From the NCBI GenBank assembly GCA_022747635.1, contig JAKTNV010000060.1:2397872-2461871 (forward strand): a DNA stretch of 64,000 nucleotides. The letters are read 5' to 3'. The stretch is from Hetaerina americana (Eukaryota; Arthropoda; Insecta; Odonata; Calopterygidae). Below the pieces are notes generated by a model that did not search any database, was not told the DNA's origin, and saw nothing but the letters and a program-made list of their open reading frames with translations. A program made the position numbers and the translations under genes. Positions 45,469 through 55,935 of the stretch are shown here, piece after piece (within the stretch, counting starts at the first letter, position 1; each line of letters begins with the position of its first letter).

Positions 45469-46905
45469 TTATTCAGAAAAACAACTTTTTAACCACGGAC
45501 GAAGTGTGTCTGGTACCGGGGGCTGCCACATCCGTTCCGCCAATGCTTGCATACCTTTAGCGGAATGTTTATTCGCGGTTCTCAACTGTGTGAATTCCAC
45601 GATTATGGTGGTCATTATGAAGGATTTGAAACTCGGAAAGAGCCGAAAGTTCAAAGTGATCAGATTTATGTCGGTTATGGCACCACCACCGAACACGTCC
45701 CAGGTTTTATAGATCTTTTTTAGAGCTTCCCATTCTCTGATTTTATTGTTGTATCCAAGGATCAGATGCGCGACGTTGTCTATTCGACCGCAAGACGGAC
45801 AAAGGGGCGAATCGGATAGCTGTAGGTGATGCCTCACCTCCCTCGTCATGACTGTGTACGCGATTAGGTTAAACATTCCACTACGTGCCTCATCGTTCGC
45901 TCTGCTGTCCGCCCAGTTTTTCCAAGAAATCGTTGTTTTGGATGTATTTTGTCGCTGCTCGGTAAGCGCTCTGACATACAGGGTTTTGACCCTAATTGCT
46001 TCTCCATCTCGCAGGAGAGAAGCGACCTTTTTCGTTTCTTCAAATGCCCTCCGGTGGAATTCGTCGCGCGGGAGTTCCTGCCACGCGTCCTCGAGAAATG
46101 CCTTGCGCCACGCGTCGTCACCGCCGAGGATGCGCAGGCTGAGCTTCGCGTAGACCGCCTTCGCCTTTAGAGCTGTATCGGTTAAATTGAGACCACCCTG
46201 CTCAAACGGGCCATAGAGCTGGTTTTGGGACACTTTCTTTACGTAGCCATTCCAGATCATTTGGTTGGTCGCTCTAATAAGGTATACATTGTATTTAGCG
46301 GGTAAGGGCCACAGATGGGCCACATACCATATCCTTGGGAAGACTATCTGGTTGAGGAGGCGGACGCGGATCACGATCGGGAGGGAAGGGAGTGGAAGCT
46401 TTCCAACACTCCATTTTACATGGTGGTCAATAATTCCGTCGTTTCGCACAATCGTGGGAGCCAACTCCTTCTCCCACCAGAACCCTAAGATTTTGAGCGA
46501 GGGCGCTTCTGACCAACCGATGGAGGTCGAGGGCCGGTTGCCCTTAAGGAGCAAAAATCTGGATTTCCGGTAGTTGATGAAGATATCGCCCTGCTCATAT
46601 GACGTTAATATGTCGTGGGCTAGAGCCATGTGGGACGGGTCATCTATGAAGAGGGTTATGTCGTCAGCGTATGCGACGCCCAGGCAGACGGCGCCGTGTC
46701 GGCGTACCGCGATCTGCAGTCGTCCGAGTAGGGGGTCTAAGGCAAAGGCGAACAGCAGCATTGACAGCGGGCAGCCCTGTCGAACGGAGTTAGTGACGGG
46801 AATGGGCGGCGAGGTGGCATTCTTTATCCTAATTATAGAGTATGTTCCGGTGTACATCGGTGAGACTCGGGGAAGGCCATCGTCTTGAGCACGGTTAGAA
46901 TCCAT
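45469..46905 (-). pseudogene. LINE ORF2 segment: RT catalytic core, thumb and C-terminal zinc motif
   Basis: This 478-codon open segment holds most of the RT active site and the C-terminus. VRQGCPLSMLLFAFALDPLL is the palm motif. CLGVAYADDITLFIDD has an intact Asp-Asp pair. Further on, CPSCGRIDNVAHLILG is a CX2C...H motif typical of the C-terminus of such ORF2 proteins. The frame ends at a natural stop (CFSE). It is joined to the upstream RT only by frameshift, so ORF2 as a whole is broken, but this part could be translated as it stands. Confidence 0.88.
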
Positions 46906-47235
46906 TCGATCAGGACCAGATCAAATGCTTTCTCAAGATCAATAGCTAACAGGGATAAAAAACGGTTACCATACAAGGGCGCGGAAAAAATAATGTCGCG
47001 AATTAAAAGTGCTGCATCGAAGATGTTTCGCATTTTTGACACGACGTACTGAGATGGGGAGAGGACGATGTCGGCTACAGCCGTCATTCTATATCGTAGG
47101 CCAATATTTTATAATCTGCGTTTAAAAGGGCGATTGGCCGGAAGTCGTTGAACGACTTGGGCCGCGTCTTCTTTGGTATAAGCGTCATCACGGCGGTCCG
47201 CTGACTTGCAGTCAGAGAGCCGCTAGTTAAAATGC
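46833..47235 (-). pseudogene. LINE ORF2 segment: N-terminal RT motifs
   Basis: Around 47190-47100 the minus strand reads TAVMTLIPKKTRPKSFNDF and RPIALLNADYKILA. In a second frame (47087-46833) it reads SLLAIDLEKAFDLVLIEWIL, carrying the first catalytic Asp (AIDLEKAFD). These are RT motifs 1-3 in order, separated from each other and from the downstream palm by frameshifts. Confidence 0.85.
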
Positions 47236-47366
47236 AGTTAAAAGGTGGGTTAAAATAGGTTTTAAAACATCCCAGTAGGCTAAATAAAATTCAAAGGGTA
47301 GGCCGTCCAAGCCGGGTGCTTTGCCCTTCGGGAACATGGAGGAGACGCAGTCCAGATCGTCTGAAC

Positions 47367-47945
47367 TTATGTCTCGACATAAATCGTCTTTTTGATCTGT
47401 GGACAGCGTAGGGAGAGGGGGTGTGTCTCCCTCCTTCTAAGGAGGATACCTGTTAAAGGTGTTTGAAAGTGCCGGGCCGCTTCCCTAAGGAGGTCGGTAT
47501 CACCGGCGGCAGATTCTCTGACAAGGACTCTGTCTATATCGGAGCCGGAGTTGGATTTCATCCAGCGCCGAAGCTCTGATAGCGTTAGGGGGCCCCCTAT
47601 ATCTGTGTCCAATTCTTTTTGTCACTTTTGGAGAGCGTATTTTTGGAGCTCGTGGCCCAGTATAATTTTTTTTAGGGACGACACTTGGGCGTGGAAACCC
47701 TCCGGCGCCACATCCTTACGCAGGAGCTCTTCTAGCGCTCGCCGGTAGAAGGAGATGGTGTAATTTTTTTCCCTACGCCACTCAAAAGTTTGCCTTTTAA
47801 TGTGGGTGACAATGCGGGGTTTAAAAACCTCGTCCCACCATACAGCGAGGTCTGCACCGGGACGGAGTGCCGCGATCAGTTCACACACCCGGGTGCGGAT
47901 AGAATCGCGACGAGTCGCGTCCTCCAACAGGTCTATGCGCCACAC
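47367..47945 (-). pseudogene. LINE ORF2 segment: linker between endonuclease and RT
   Basis: Two open stretches in one frame are separated by a single stop near 47622. They read CELIAALRPGADLAVWWDEV, EWRREKNYTISFYRRALEEL, and LTLSELRRWMKSNSGSDIDR. There is no catalytic motif, but the position between the endonuclease and RT and the charged, helical composition fit the ORF2 linker. Confidence 0.7.
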
Positions 47946-48700
47946 GGAGCCGCAGCGGTGGACGTGCGCGCCCGGGGTTGTGTCCGGGCACGTAACTCAT
48001 GATCACTGCGCAGTGATCAGAGAAGGACACCGGGAGGGTGTCCACTGTCTGGACATCATTCTTTAAGAATGCCGAGACGAAGAGGTAGTCAATTCGCGTC
48101 CGAGAGTTAGGCCCTGATCGCGTGAAGGGGGCGGGACCGGCGCAGAAAGAACGCACTGCGTCGATCGCTCCAATGGAGTTGAGCATCAGTGAGATTGCCC
48201 GGCTTGGATAGTATGTCACCCTATCCATATTCGAGGCATTATCCTCTCGGGGGTAGATGGAGTTGAAATCTCCGCCCAATATGGCCTTCCCCGAGAAGGA
48301 ATACAGGTAGGGGAGGAGAAGTTCATTAAAAGACGTTTTGCGCTCTGCCCTCACGCGCTCACCGGAGGGAGCGTTAAGGTTTGTGATATGGATACCATTC
48401 ACGATAACGGACGTTATTCGGCCCGAGGCGTGGCGGCGAACATGAGAAAACGGAATGCCATTTCGGACTAGGGTGGTGGTGCCAGAATGACTTTCGGCGA
48501 AATTGCCGATAGCCTGAAAAATGTTTGCATCCCAGACCCATGTCCTCCTTCACCTCTTGAAGGAGGATTACATCAGCCCTAAGATCGCGGAGAAAACGTT
48601 GGAGGACTACAATTTTTATAGCGCTATAAACGCCAGTAATATTAAGCGAAATATTACTCATTGGTGAAATGAGAGGGTAGCTATGGGCACCGGACATCAC
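47881..48700 (-). pseudogene. LINE ORF2 segment: APE-type endonuclease
   Basis: The N-terminal part (48700-48374) contains FLRDLRADVILLQEVKED, which carries the catalytic Glu. A frameshift near 48500 leads to the second part (48402-47881) with AILGGDFNSIYPRED, RTRIDYLFVSAFL and LPVSFSDHCAVIMS. These are the GDFN, RIDY and SDH motifs of APE endonucleases that nick the target DNA. All catalytic motifs are intact despite the frameshift. Confidence 0.88.
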
Positions 48701-48718
48701 CAGAGTCCTGGTCGTGGC

Positions 48719-50377
48719 TTACGTCACTTCGGTCGCGGCTCGAACCCGGGCGACGAGTGCTTCGCCGCTTCCCGGGACACTTCGTCCGACGGGTCGACGA
48801 TCGAGGTCACGAGTGATCACCGCATACCTCCCCCCGACCTCGTCCGAAGAGGAAGAGCCAGCCGTGGTCTCTACGAAGAGCGGGTTACTCGGATGCGTTC
48901 CACGGGGGGCCTTCATCGAGCGAGCACAGCTAGGGACCCTCCCGGCCCAGGAGGTGGCCCCAGGGGGGGGCGGGGTGGCGGACTGGTGGTCTTCTGCCGA
49001 AGGGGCCCCATCGGGAGAAACCAGAGGAGATCGGTCGAATTGGTCCGCCTCTAGAGTAGCCCTGGGAAGATTGTCGACACCTTGGCTGTCCTCAAAGGAG
49101 AAGGACGATGGAATATCTGGGATTTTTGACGTCGACAAAGTTTTATTCGTGCATGTGTCAACTTCCGGTGATATTTTCTTGAGTTTCCGTGATAACGGAA
49201 TCGAGGGGCTTGCCGTTGGGGAAGGGGGACAATTGCAATCGGATGCATCCTCCCCCGCTGTCATCCGTGATTCTCGGGGAGTTGGAAGCCCGTGATGCAG
49301 GGGTTGCGGGGAAAGCGTATCGGTAGCGTGGCCAGAGAAAGGAAGGACTCAGGATGATCCGTCCTCTTTTGACGGGGTCACGGAGATACGGGCCGGTGGT
49401 CGTGAGAGTATATCCGAGCTGGTAGGGACCGCAGCTTGATCGATGTTCGAACTCAGCAGTGCAGTGTTGTCCGTGCTCTTCTTTTTCGGATCCCTTTCTT
49501 CCGTTGACGACTTGCGCTCCCTCTGATACTTCCCTCCAAGTGGAGGGGGATGCGGGGGTTCGACGGGAACAGCTGGGGGCGCACCCTCGATAAGTATCAG
49601 CGACCGCGCCCTCTTCTCCTCAGCCATCTCGGGCTCATCCACCTCCTCGGCGGTGTTCGGGTTGGAGGCCAAAAACATTGCCTCCGGAAAGCTCTTCCTT
49701 CCCTGGTTCTGAGGGCAGGTCTTGCGCTTGTGGCCTTCTTGGTTACAGCGGGCACAAGTGCGGCGCTGACCCTCGTAGATGATGATGGCCCGGTTACCAC
49801 CGATGTGGAGGTACGAGGGGATATTTCTTTCGACCGTCATCCGCACCACTCTCATACCTGTCAGCACGCGCGCCATCTTGTCACCCTCCCACCTGTTCTC
49901 CCACGAGCGATGGATTTTTCCAAAACGTTGAAGCTCGCCAGTTATATCTTCCAGCGGGGTCTCCACGGGGAGACAAAGAACCCTGACATTACAAGGGCTA
50001 CCGGAGATCTCGTCAATGGTAATCGTCGTCCTCGGATCATTTAGGGATGGAAACGGTAGTTTTCGTGGGATATTATCTAGAATCCCCTTCAGAGTAGCTT
50101 CAGTGGCTAACTTCAGGAATGCCAAATGGCGGTTATATCCAAATTGGATTGCCACAATCTCTTCGGGTGTGAGGCCCAGCGACTCTAGTGTAAAGAGGTG
50201 GACCTCCAACGGAGTAGGGGGCTTCGCCTTCTCATCAGCTTGCAAGGCGAGCGTGTTCACGCGACGTACAACCTCGAAACAAAACACGATCGGAACCTCG
50301 ATTTCCGAGGGAGTCCGGCAGTGCCGCTCTCCAAATCCCGGCGGCCGAAGCCTCGGACGCCGGCGAATTTTAGACAC
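48719..50377 (-). pseudogene. LINE ORF1 (gag-like, CCHC zinc knuckle), one internal stop
   Basis: The frame is open from 50377 to 49349, then a single TGA, then open again in the same frame to a TAA at 48719-48721. The total is about 553 codons. The centre contains an RNA-binding-type region (NVRVLCLPVETPLEDITGEL; IPSYLHIGGNRAIIIYEGQR) followed by the knuckle CARCNQEGHKRKTC near 49755-49713. A long Ser/Pro-rich, low-complexity tail follows. The ORF2 start (MSGAHS) lies about 30 bases after the ORF1 stop. ORF1 proteins of this type coat the LINE RNA. Confidence 0.8.
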
Positions 50378-50671
50378 TCCGTGAACACAGGCACGTCCTG
50401 CTATCGAGGCGTCCTCTTAAACTCTGAAACCTTGGGGGCTTTAAAGGAACAAGATGTTGTGACGAAATACCGTACATACAATGCCACAGGCATTCAGCTT
50501 CGTGTAGCTCGATAGTAATGCATCTGCCAACTTAAAAGTTGAAGAAGTGCACAAGGACACATGTATAATGAATTACACTTATTCGGGGCTAAATAATCGA
50601 AGAGGCAATTGTGGCTTATCGGCACATGACATAGCAAAGGATAATTATGTTTAAGGACACTTACGGTGAAG

Positions 50672-50972
50672 TAGTTTTGAGGGGAGGCGACCGACAGCTA
50701 AGGTCATTTGCACCATAGGGGATGGACAGGAAAGGATGAAGGGTGGAGAGAAACCCGGCGTCGGCATTAGCCTACTCTTTACGAAAGGCGCCAAGGGGTC
50801 CGCAGTTTAACGTCCCATCCGACGGACGGCGTACTCACTCAAAGTGCCCTCCACAAAGCACCTCAAGTAGGGATCGAGATACCTCTGAAAAATATTCAAC
50901 ACCGCCGGGATTTGAACCCGCGCCCTCACGGTGGGAAGCCAGTACGTTAGCCCCCGCACCATCTCGATCCCC
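50672..50972 (-). mobile_element. tRNA-derived SINE, family 2, copy 3, with perfect target-site duplication
   Basis: Inverse orientation to copy 2. The tRNA-like head is at the right (box B as GGATTTGAACC on the plus strand near 50911). The body is highly similar to copy 2, and the tail is at the left. The 14-base duplication CACTTACGGTGAAG flanks it exactly (50658-50671 and 50973-50986). Confidence 0.95.
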
Positions 50973-51036
50973 CACTTACGGTGAAGCAGTGTGCCATTAC
51001 TTAGATTAAAAATCTCAGTAATCAACGAGGTGGTTT

Positions 51037-51290
51037 GCTCGCCAGGTGAGGGCAGAACTAACCCTGACCTGAGCCCGCACAACTTTCACACCCTGGTGTG
51101 TGAAATCCTCACATCTAATGTAGGGGGTGTCAGTTCTTTCCCTTTGACACCTGCGGTTCCCCCAAGAAGGCTTGTACTCACAAAGCTTGGGTGAAGCCGG
51201 AGGGGTCCAAAGGCGTCACCCGAATTGAAACTCGCGCCCCCAATCAGAAGCCAAACAGTCCGTGCAGGACACTAAAGACGTCAAGTGAAT
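51037..51290 (-). mobile_element. tRNA-derived SINE, family 4
   Basis: On the minus strand a tRNA-like head (TTTAGTGTCCTGCACGGACT, then box B-like GAGTTTCAATTC) leads into a body containing CACCCAAGCTTTGTGAGTAC. The element at 55690-55935 has a similar plan (box B GAGTTTGATTCC; CTCAAGCTTTGTGA). The ends are approximate, and no target-site duplication was found. Confidence 0.55.
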
Positions 51291-51499
51291 ACTCTAATTA
51301 TAATTCATCAACAAAATATTCCTATTTTATACGTGGTATAACTATGATAGTGCTATGAATCACCGCTCCCGAAGTGCGGGTACTCATTAATTTGAAAGGG
51401 AGTGCTTAAATATCAAGTCGCTTGTTTAATCTCACATTGGAGCATAAAGAAGCGGCGTTTTTCATAGACACTCAATACTAAATATGCATGCATCATTTC

Positions 51500-51640
51500 A
51501 ACGCATCAAAGCACAACAAACTTTCTTCTTTCTCTCCCTTGAGAAAGGTGGTTTGGCCACCGAAAATTCGGAATACGTGTGAGTTTCTTTTTTGTGTATT
51601 TTTGTTCGCTAGTGTTATCTTGATATATACAGAGTTTGTC
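51500..51640 (+). mobile_element. Penelope-like terminal fragment
   Basis: CTTGAGAAAGGTGGTTTGGC then CACCGAAAATTCGGAATACG forms a GGTGG/CCACC stem followed by GAAAATTCGGAA. The same design occurs near 26480, where a GIY-YIG-like fragment precedes it. A downstream TTTTTTGTGTATTTTTG stretch is also shared. Confidence 0.45.
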
Positions 51641-51849
51641 ACAAGGGTGGCAATGGCAAAAGAAATTAGAAACACAAAGAGACAATTTTGTCAACACCGT
51701 CAAAATTTAGCTCGGGTTGATAACTGCGGTAGGTAGGTGTGTGAGTGTGGTAGGTGTGTGTGTAGTAGGTTTTTGATCGACCATGTCACGGCGCTCTACC
51801 GCACTCCTCAACCATGACTTATATGACACCAACTAAACTTAAGCTTCGT

Positions 51850-53180
51850 ATGAGAATATTACAATAACTAGTTATTTAACCCTGTATACATTCTGCCTTC
51901 ATTAATTCCATCCAAAATTCCAACTCATTTCCTCCCTCTACCTCTCTAGCCCAGCATCCTCCCCTCTATTGCCATCCTTAGAATCCCATTGCCTCTCGCT
52001 ATCTCCTGCATCTACGTATTTCTTCTGCCTTACTTCAAAGATCTTCTCTTTTCCCATTAATCCTAGTACCTCTCCCCTACATTTGTATTTCTCTTCCCGT
52101 CTCTTTAATTATTTACGTTCCCCTGCACACCTACCATTAAAGCCTCCAATCTACGCGTATCAACTTACTTCAACGACCATGTATCAGATTCATAGAAGAC
52201 TACGCTCCATATTGCTTCATTAGTCTTTCTTTACATATTTACTTAAGGTGCCTTTCATCAACTCCAACCTATTTGCAAATGGTTATTCGCCAACTCATTA
52301 CTTTTATTTTCCTTACCACTTAACGCACCTTCTTCTAAAATGCTCCCTTAATATGTGAACCGAACTACCAGCACTAGTTTTTCAGCCTCAATTTTAAAAA
52401 GTATCTTTGCCTCCCAATTCCTTGAGAACCGTATTGGCATTTTTTCTCGTGATTGATTCTCATCCCAATAATTCCGATTCTGTAACACGGTGAGCAGTGA
52501 TAAGCAAGTATTTGGCTGACAGGCTAACTAACATGATTACACGGAAATGTATATGATTGGATGAGTTCCAGACCTACTTTCACGTCTGCCTGCAGCTATT
52601 TCCATGCCCTCCTTGCCATGCCACGTTCATCGAAAATAACATGCAATAATGTACATCCCTAAACTATTACTCGCCTGCTCATCACAGCTTATTGCAAACC
52701 CATATTCATCATTTTCAATTGCACAATCACAGTCTTGCACTTGAACAAGTTGCAAATAAGAGTCCGGTAGACTCCTATCTTCAGCAAAATGTCCATTTAT
52801 TTATCTGAATCGATATTATTTGGCATTGTTCGTTCCCCTCACATTTCTACGTAAACCCAAACCAATCTTCCATTCAGCTACTACGTATCAGCTGCGTTGT
52901 GTAATAGCTATTATTTATTGGATTGTTTTAAGCTTAGCCTTTGTCTCGTTTGTAATCAAATATATGATCCTCACATACTTCAGCTTTTCCTTTGTTTGGG
53001 ATTAGTAACAATAGTGATGGAGCATGGTATTCCGGCCAAATTCCACGGAGCCTCTTTCTTCCCCGTTTTCATAAGCCCTGAGTAGTTTTTCCATGATGTT
53101 ATTTACCCCCACAGCTTTCTGTTATTTCAATCCCTTTAATACCTTTTCCATCTTTCAGTCAACTATCTTTGGTCTATAGA
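51850..53180 (-). mobile_element. LINE family A, copy 6: 3' half, strongly decayed
   Basis: On the minus strand, the C-rich stretches at 51890-52260 match the C-terminal tail and 3' end of copies 2 and 4. Degraded RT-like sequence continues toward ~53100 (a 'GIGMRI' motif near 52450). Few codons survive, so the upstream boundary is uncertain. Confidence 0.5.
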
Positions 53181-53219
53181 TATTAATAAGGATATGTAAT
53201 CTTAAAATAAAAGTTTTCA

Positions 53220-53266
53220 AAGATTTTCCGAAAGTCTTATGCCCGTACGTTTAATTTAGCGTATTT
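53220..53266 (+). repeat. 47-bp direct repeat, copy 1
   Basis: Matches 54304-54350 at 45 of 47 positions (shared core CTTATGCCCGTACGTTTAAT). The two are 1084 bp apart. Confidence 0.9.
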
Positions 53267-54303
53267 CTGGACTTTTTATCAATCATTCCAGTGCTATTTC
53301 TTTTATGGTAATACGCTCACTTACCTTACCTCTTTCCCCAAATGGGATTTTAATATGATTTCATTTTGTTTATGGATTTCTCTGTGCACTTCCACTCCCA
53401 TGTCACATTAACTTAAGGGAAGTAGGATAGAATGAATAAACGTGATTGTTAGTCAATTAAACAATAACAATTTTCTAATTAACGACCCGGAAGCAAATGG
53501 AAGTCGACATAATTTAGGTTTTCCTCAAATTCGAACGCCTTTCCTATATTTTTAAGACGTCTTACGTATATTTTTTCTATTAAAAAAACATCAATCTTTG
53601 ATATCAGCTCCAACATTAAGCTTTTCTTTTCTCTCTCAGCCTCCCATATTGCTTCCCAATCAGTTCCTCCACATTTGCATCGGAAATTCAGTGAAATCAC
53701 ATATCCGTTGTCATCCCGATGAATTTTAATCTCCGTATTGTTTTCAATGTTCAATGATATATAGAAATTCCGTGACAAGAATCTGTCCGGCATAATAACA
53801 ACCAGTCTTATACTCCGATTGCCACAAAATCTTATTACCATGCTCACATAATTATTAGACAGAAGACATATTTCATTATTTTTATTTGTTTTTTACACGC
53901 AGAATTTTATGTCATAAGAAATAGTACTTTCTTTCGGATTATCGAGGACCGAATAGCTTAGTCGTATAGTCCATTGAACGATAAATCAATCATTTTAACT
54001 CTTGTGCAAGAAAAAGTATAGAGTGAAAAGGATTTTTTCAGAACCGGAAGAATACATCTTTTTCTTTTTTTTTCTTTCCACTTATTTCTTGAAAATTAAT
54101 TTGCTTCATTAAAAGTTTATTTTTCAACGAATCTTAAAGCATTTGTAAATCTCAAAGTCACAAATCTCTCTTTTTGTCCCCGAGAGTTTTCAATGCGATA
54201 AAATCAAATCAGTTCACTGAGGGCATAAGGGAACAATGTGCTCTTCCTTGCAACGAACGAACCTAAAGCACCATGCATTCTATTTTCACCTTCCACTTTA
54301 ACG
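53267..54303. other. segment between the 47-bp direct repeats; no gene recognised
   Basis: Contains a 122-codon minus-strand ORF (53847-53479; YISLNIENNTEIKIHRDDNG, RCKCGGTDWEAIWEAEREKK). It is unusually rich in charged residues for random AT-rich sequence, but I recognise no domain. It could be a small gene or an exon. The bounding direct repeats may mean the segment is an insertion or part of a duplication. Confidence 0.3.
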
Positions 54304-54350
54304 AAGATTTTCCGAATATCTTATGCCCGTACGTTTAATTTAGCGTATTT
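54304..54350 (+). repeat. 47-bp direct repeat, copy 2
   Basis: Partner of 53220-53266. It is followed at once by a 27-bp tandem duplication (54354-54406). Confidence 0.9.
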
Positions 54351-54353
54351 GAA

Positions 54354-54406
54354 TTTTTTAGTCAAGTTTCATGAATGGTGTTTTTTAGTCAAGTTTCATG
54401 AATGGT
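54354..54406 (+). repeat. 27-bp tandem duplication (two units)
   Basis: Two adjacent units share TTTTTTAGTCAAGTTTCATG with AATGGT following; only the junction bases differ. Confidence 0.85.
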
Positions 54407-54409
54407 ATT

Positions 54410-55689
54410 TTTTCAAAGCTTCCTTTAAAATTGAACATATTTCAGATTTTTAGCATACATATACAGAACTTGGCTTTTAAATTGTTTCGAATTGCGACTA
54501 AAAAATATGTGGCTGATAAAATCCTATAGTTCACTGCAATTAGCCTGTATCGAACGTGTTTTGTCTTTGCTCCTGAACTGAAACTTGAAGTTCACATAGA
54601 CGACTTTAGTGCATAAAAAGGAGTGCTGGAGAAGCGTTGTATGTAAAAAAAAATAAGTGAAAATAGTTTCTCGTCCATTTCGCAGCCCCATTTCGTTTCC
54701 ACTGGACGATTTGAGGGGTTGGAGGATGGGAGGTGATTCTAGGGCCAGTTCTGGAGGGAAAATCTTCTAGGCAGATGTTTCCATCGACCAGATGACTATC
54801 ATTGAAGAGAAAATAGAGTTGATGGCTTGGCGCGGCAACAGGCCAATGCAGCCCCCTTTGCGTGGAAATTGCCTACTTGGCTCTGACTTCTCTGCGGACA
54901 GTGAGTCCGGATTGATTTCTTCCTGTATCGAGCACTCCAAAACATTTATTCTCCGATTGCAAGTATCTTGTTGACCGAAACACCAATTCATGATAATTTT
55001 TTCTAATGCCATAGCTCCTTGGCTCAAGGATTACACACCTCTGTCTATGCTCTGAAGGTGTTGGTGCTCTTACGTGATTGGGTATTCAAAAGGGTTAACA
55101 TAAATATGCAGAATCCCAGGCTAAAATTTAGTTCGGAAAACACATTGGAAACATTAATTCAAGAAAATTTTAACTTTTTATTTTGAACCATGGTTACCAA
55201 ATATTTTATAAGGAAGGCCATAGCTTTATGGTATGAAAATGGCCCACGGGCATGAAAATTTTCATTCAACGCAATTAAAGCAATAGAATAGTCCTGTTTT
55301 ATGCTAGCAGTGTCACGAAGATTCCATGACTCACTTCCATCGTAACGAGCAAGAAGGAATTCTTAGGCTTGGAGTTCCGTGGTAGAGGCGAGAGACAGCC
55401 CGCTCGATTGAGTGCTGCCATCTCTTTTCGTATACGCTGAAGATTTTTCTATTGGAATATCTTGGGCAATGAAGGGTATCATCTATAGAAATTCGAGTCG
55501 ATTATTCTCAATGATACGATGAACTGAAAATTACATCTTTCTTAAATATCCTTCACTCATCACTTATTCCGTAAAAAGTAGTAAATTCATTTTATACGTG
55601 TACCAAAACTTTGAGCATTTATTTCGTCATAACTTTCATTAGGCCGATTAACTAGGTTATTTACATATACAATTTATTATATCAAAACA
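54410..55689. other. non-coding, nothing recognised
   Basis: Short ORFs on both strands at 54767-55027 overlap each other and have no domain. Confidence 0.4.
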
Positions 55690-55935
55690 TATACCACAGT
55701 AATAAACCCGAAGGTTGGTTTGATGGGTGAGCGTAGAGCTCATTCAATGCTAAGCCCTAAACAGCGTGTAAAATTCACACGTCAGGGCGCCTATTGTTTC
55801 CCAGGAAGATATGGTACCCGAAAAATCACAAAGCTTGAGTAAAGCTTACGGCACCAAGAGACGTGCCCAGGAATCAAACTCGGGCCCATGAGTGAATAGT
55901 CCAACGCTCTACTCGTTGGGCTATCATGTCCCCAA
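55690..55935 (-). mobile_element. tRNA-derived SINE, family 5 (related in plan to family 4)
   Basis: On the minus strand the head reads GGGGACATGATAGCCCAACG then AGTAGAGCGTTGGACTATTC, with box B GAGTTTGATTCC. A body follows with CTCAAGCTTTGTGA, GGGTACCATATCTTCC and a short inverted piece (GTGTGAATTTTACACG). Head length and box spacing fit a tRNA ancestor. Confidence 0.65.

Larger units (their letters stand above)
45372..50400 (-). mobile_element. non-LTR retrotransposon (Tx1/R1-like grade), near full-length, lightly broken
   Basis: On the minus strand the order is ORF1 with a CCHC knuckle (50377-48719, one internal stop), ORF2 APE endonuclease (48700-47881), linker (47945-47367), RT (47230-46500) and a C-terminal domain with a Cys/His motif (to 45469). 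Only about four frameshifts and two stops interrupt ORF2, so it is much less decayed than the family A LINEs. Its region is also GC-richer than its surroundings. The RT entry motif (TLIPKKTRPKSFNDFRPIAL, then LNADYKIL) and the ORF1 style resemble Tx1/L1-group elements. The clade is my inference. Family 2 SINEs lie on both sides in opposite orientation. Confidence 0.85.

Noticed and set aside
48714..50384. Long plus-strand ORFs over the 48.7-50.4 kb region
   Set aside because: They are antisense to the LINE ORF1, which has a CCHC knuckle and coherent order on the minus strand.
45040..50990. One composite transposon with the SINEs as inverted ends
   Set aside because: Each SINE has its own different target-site duplication, so they inserted independently.
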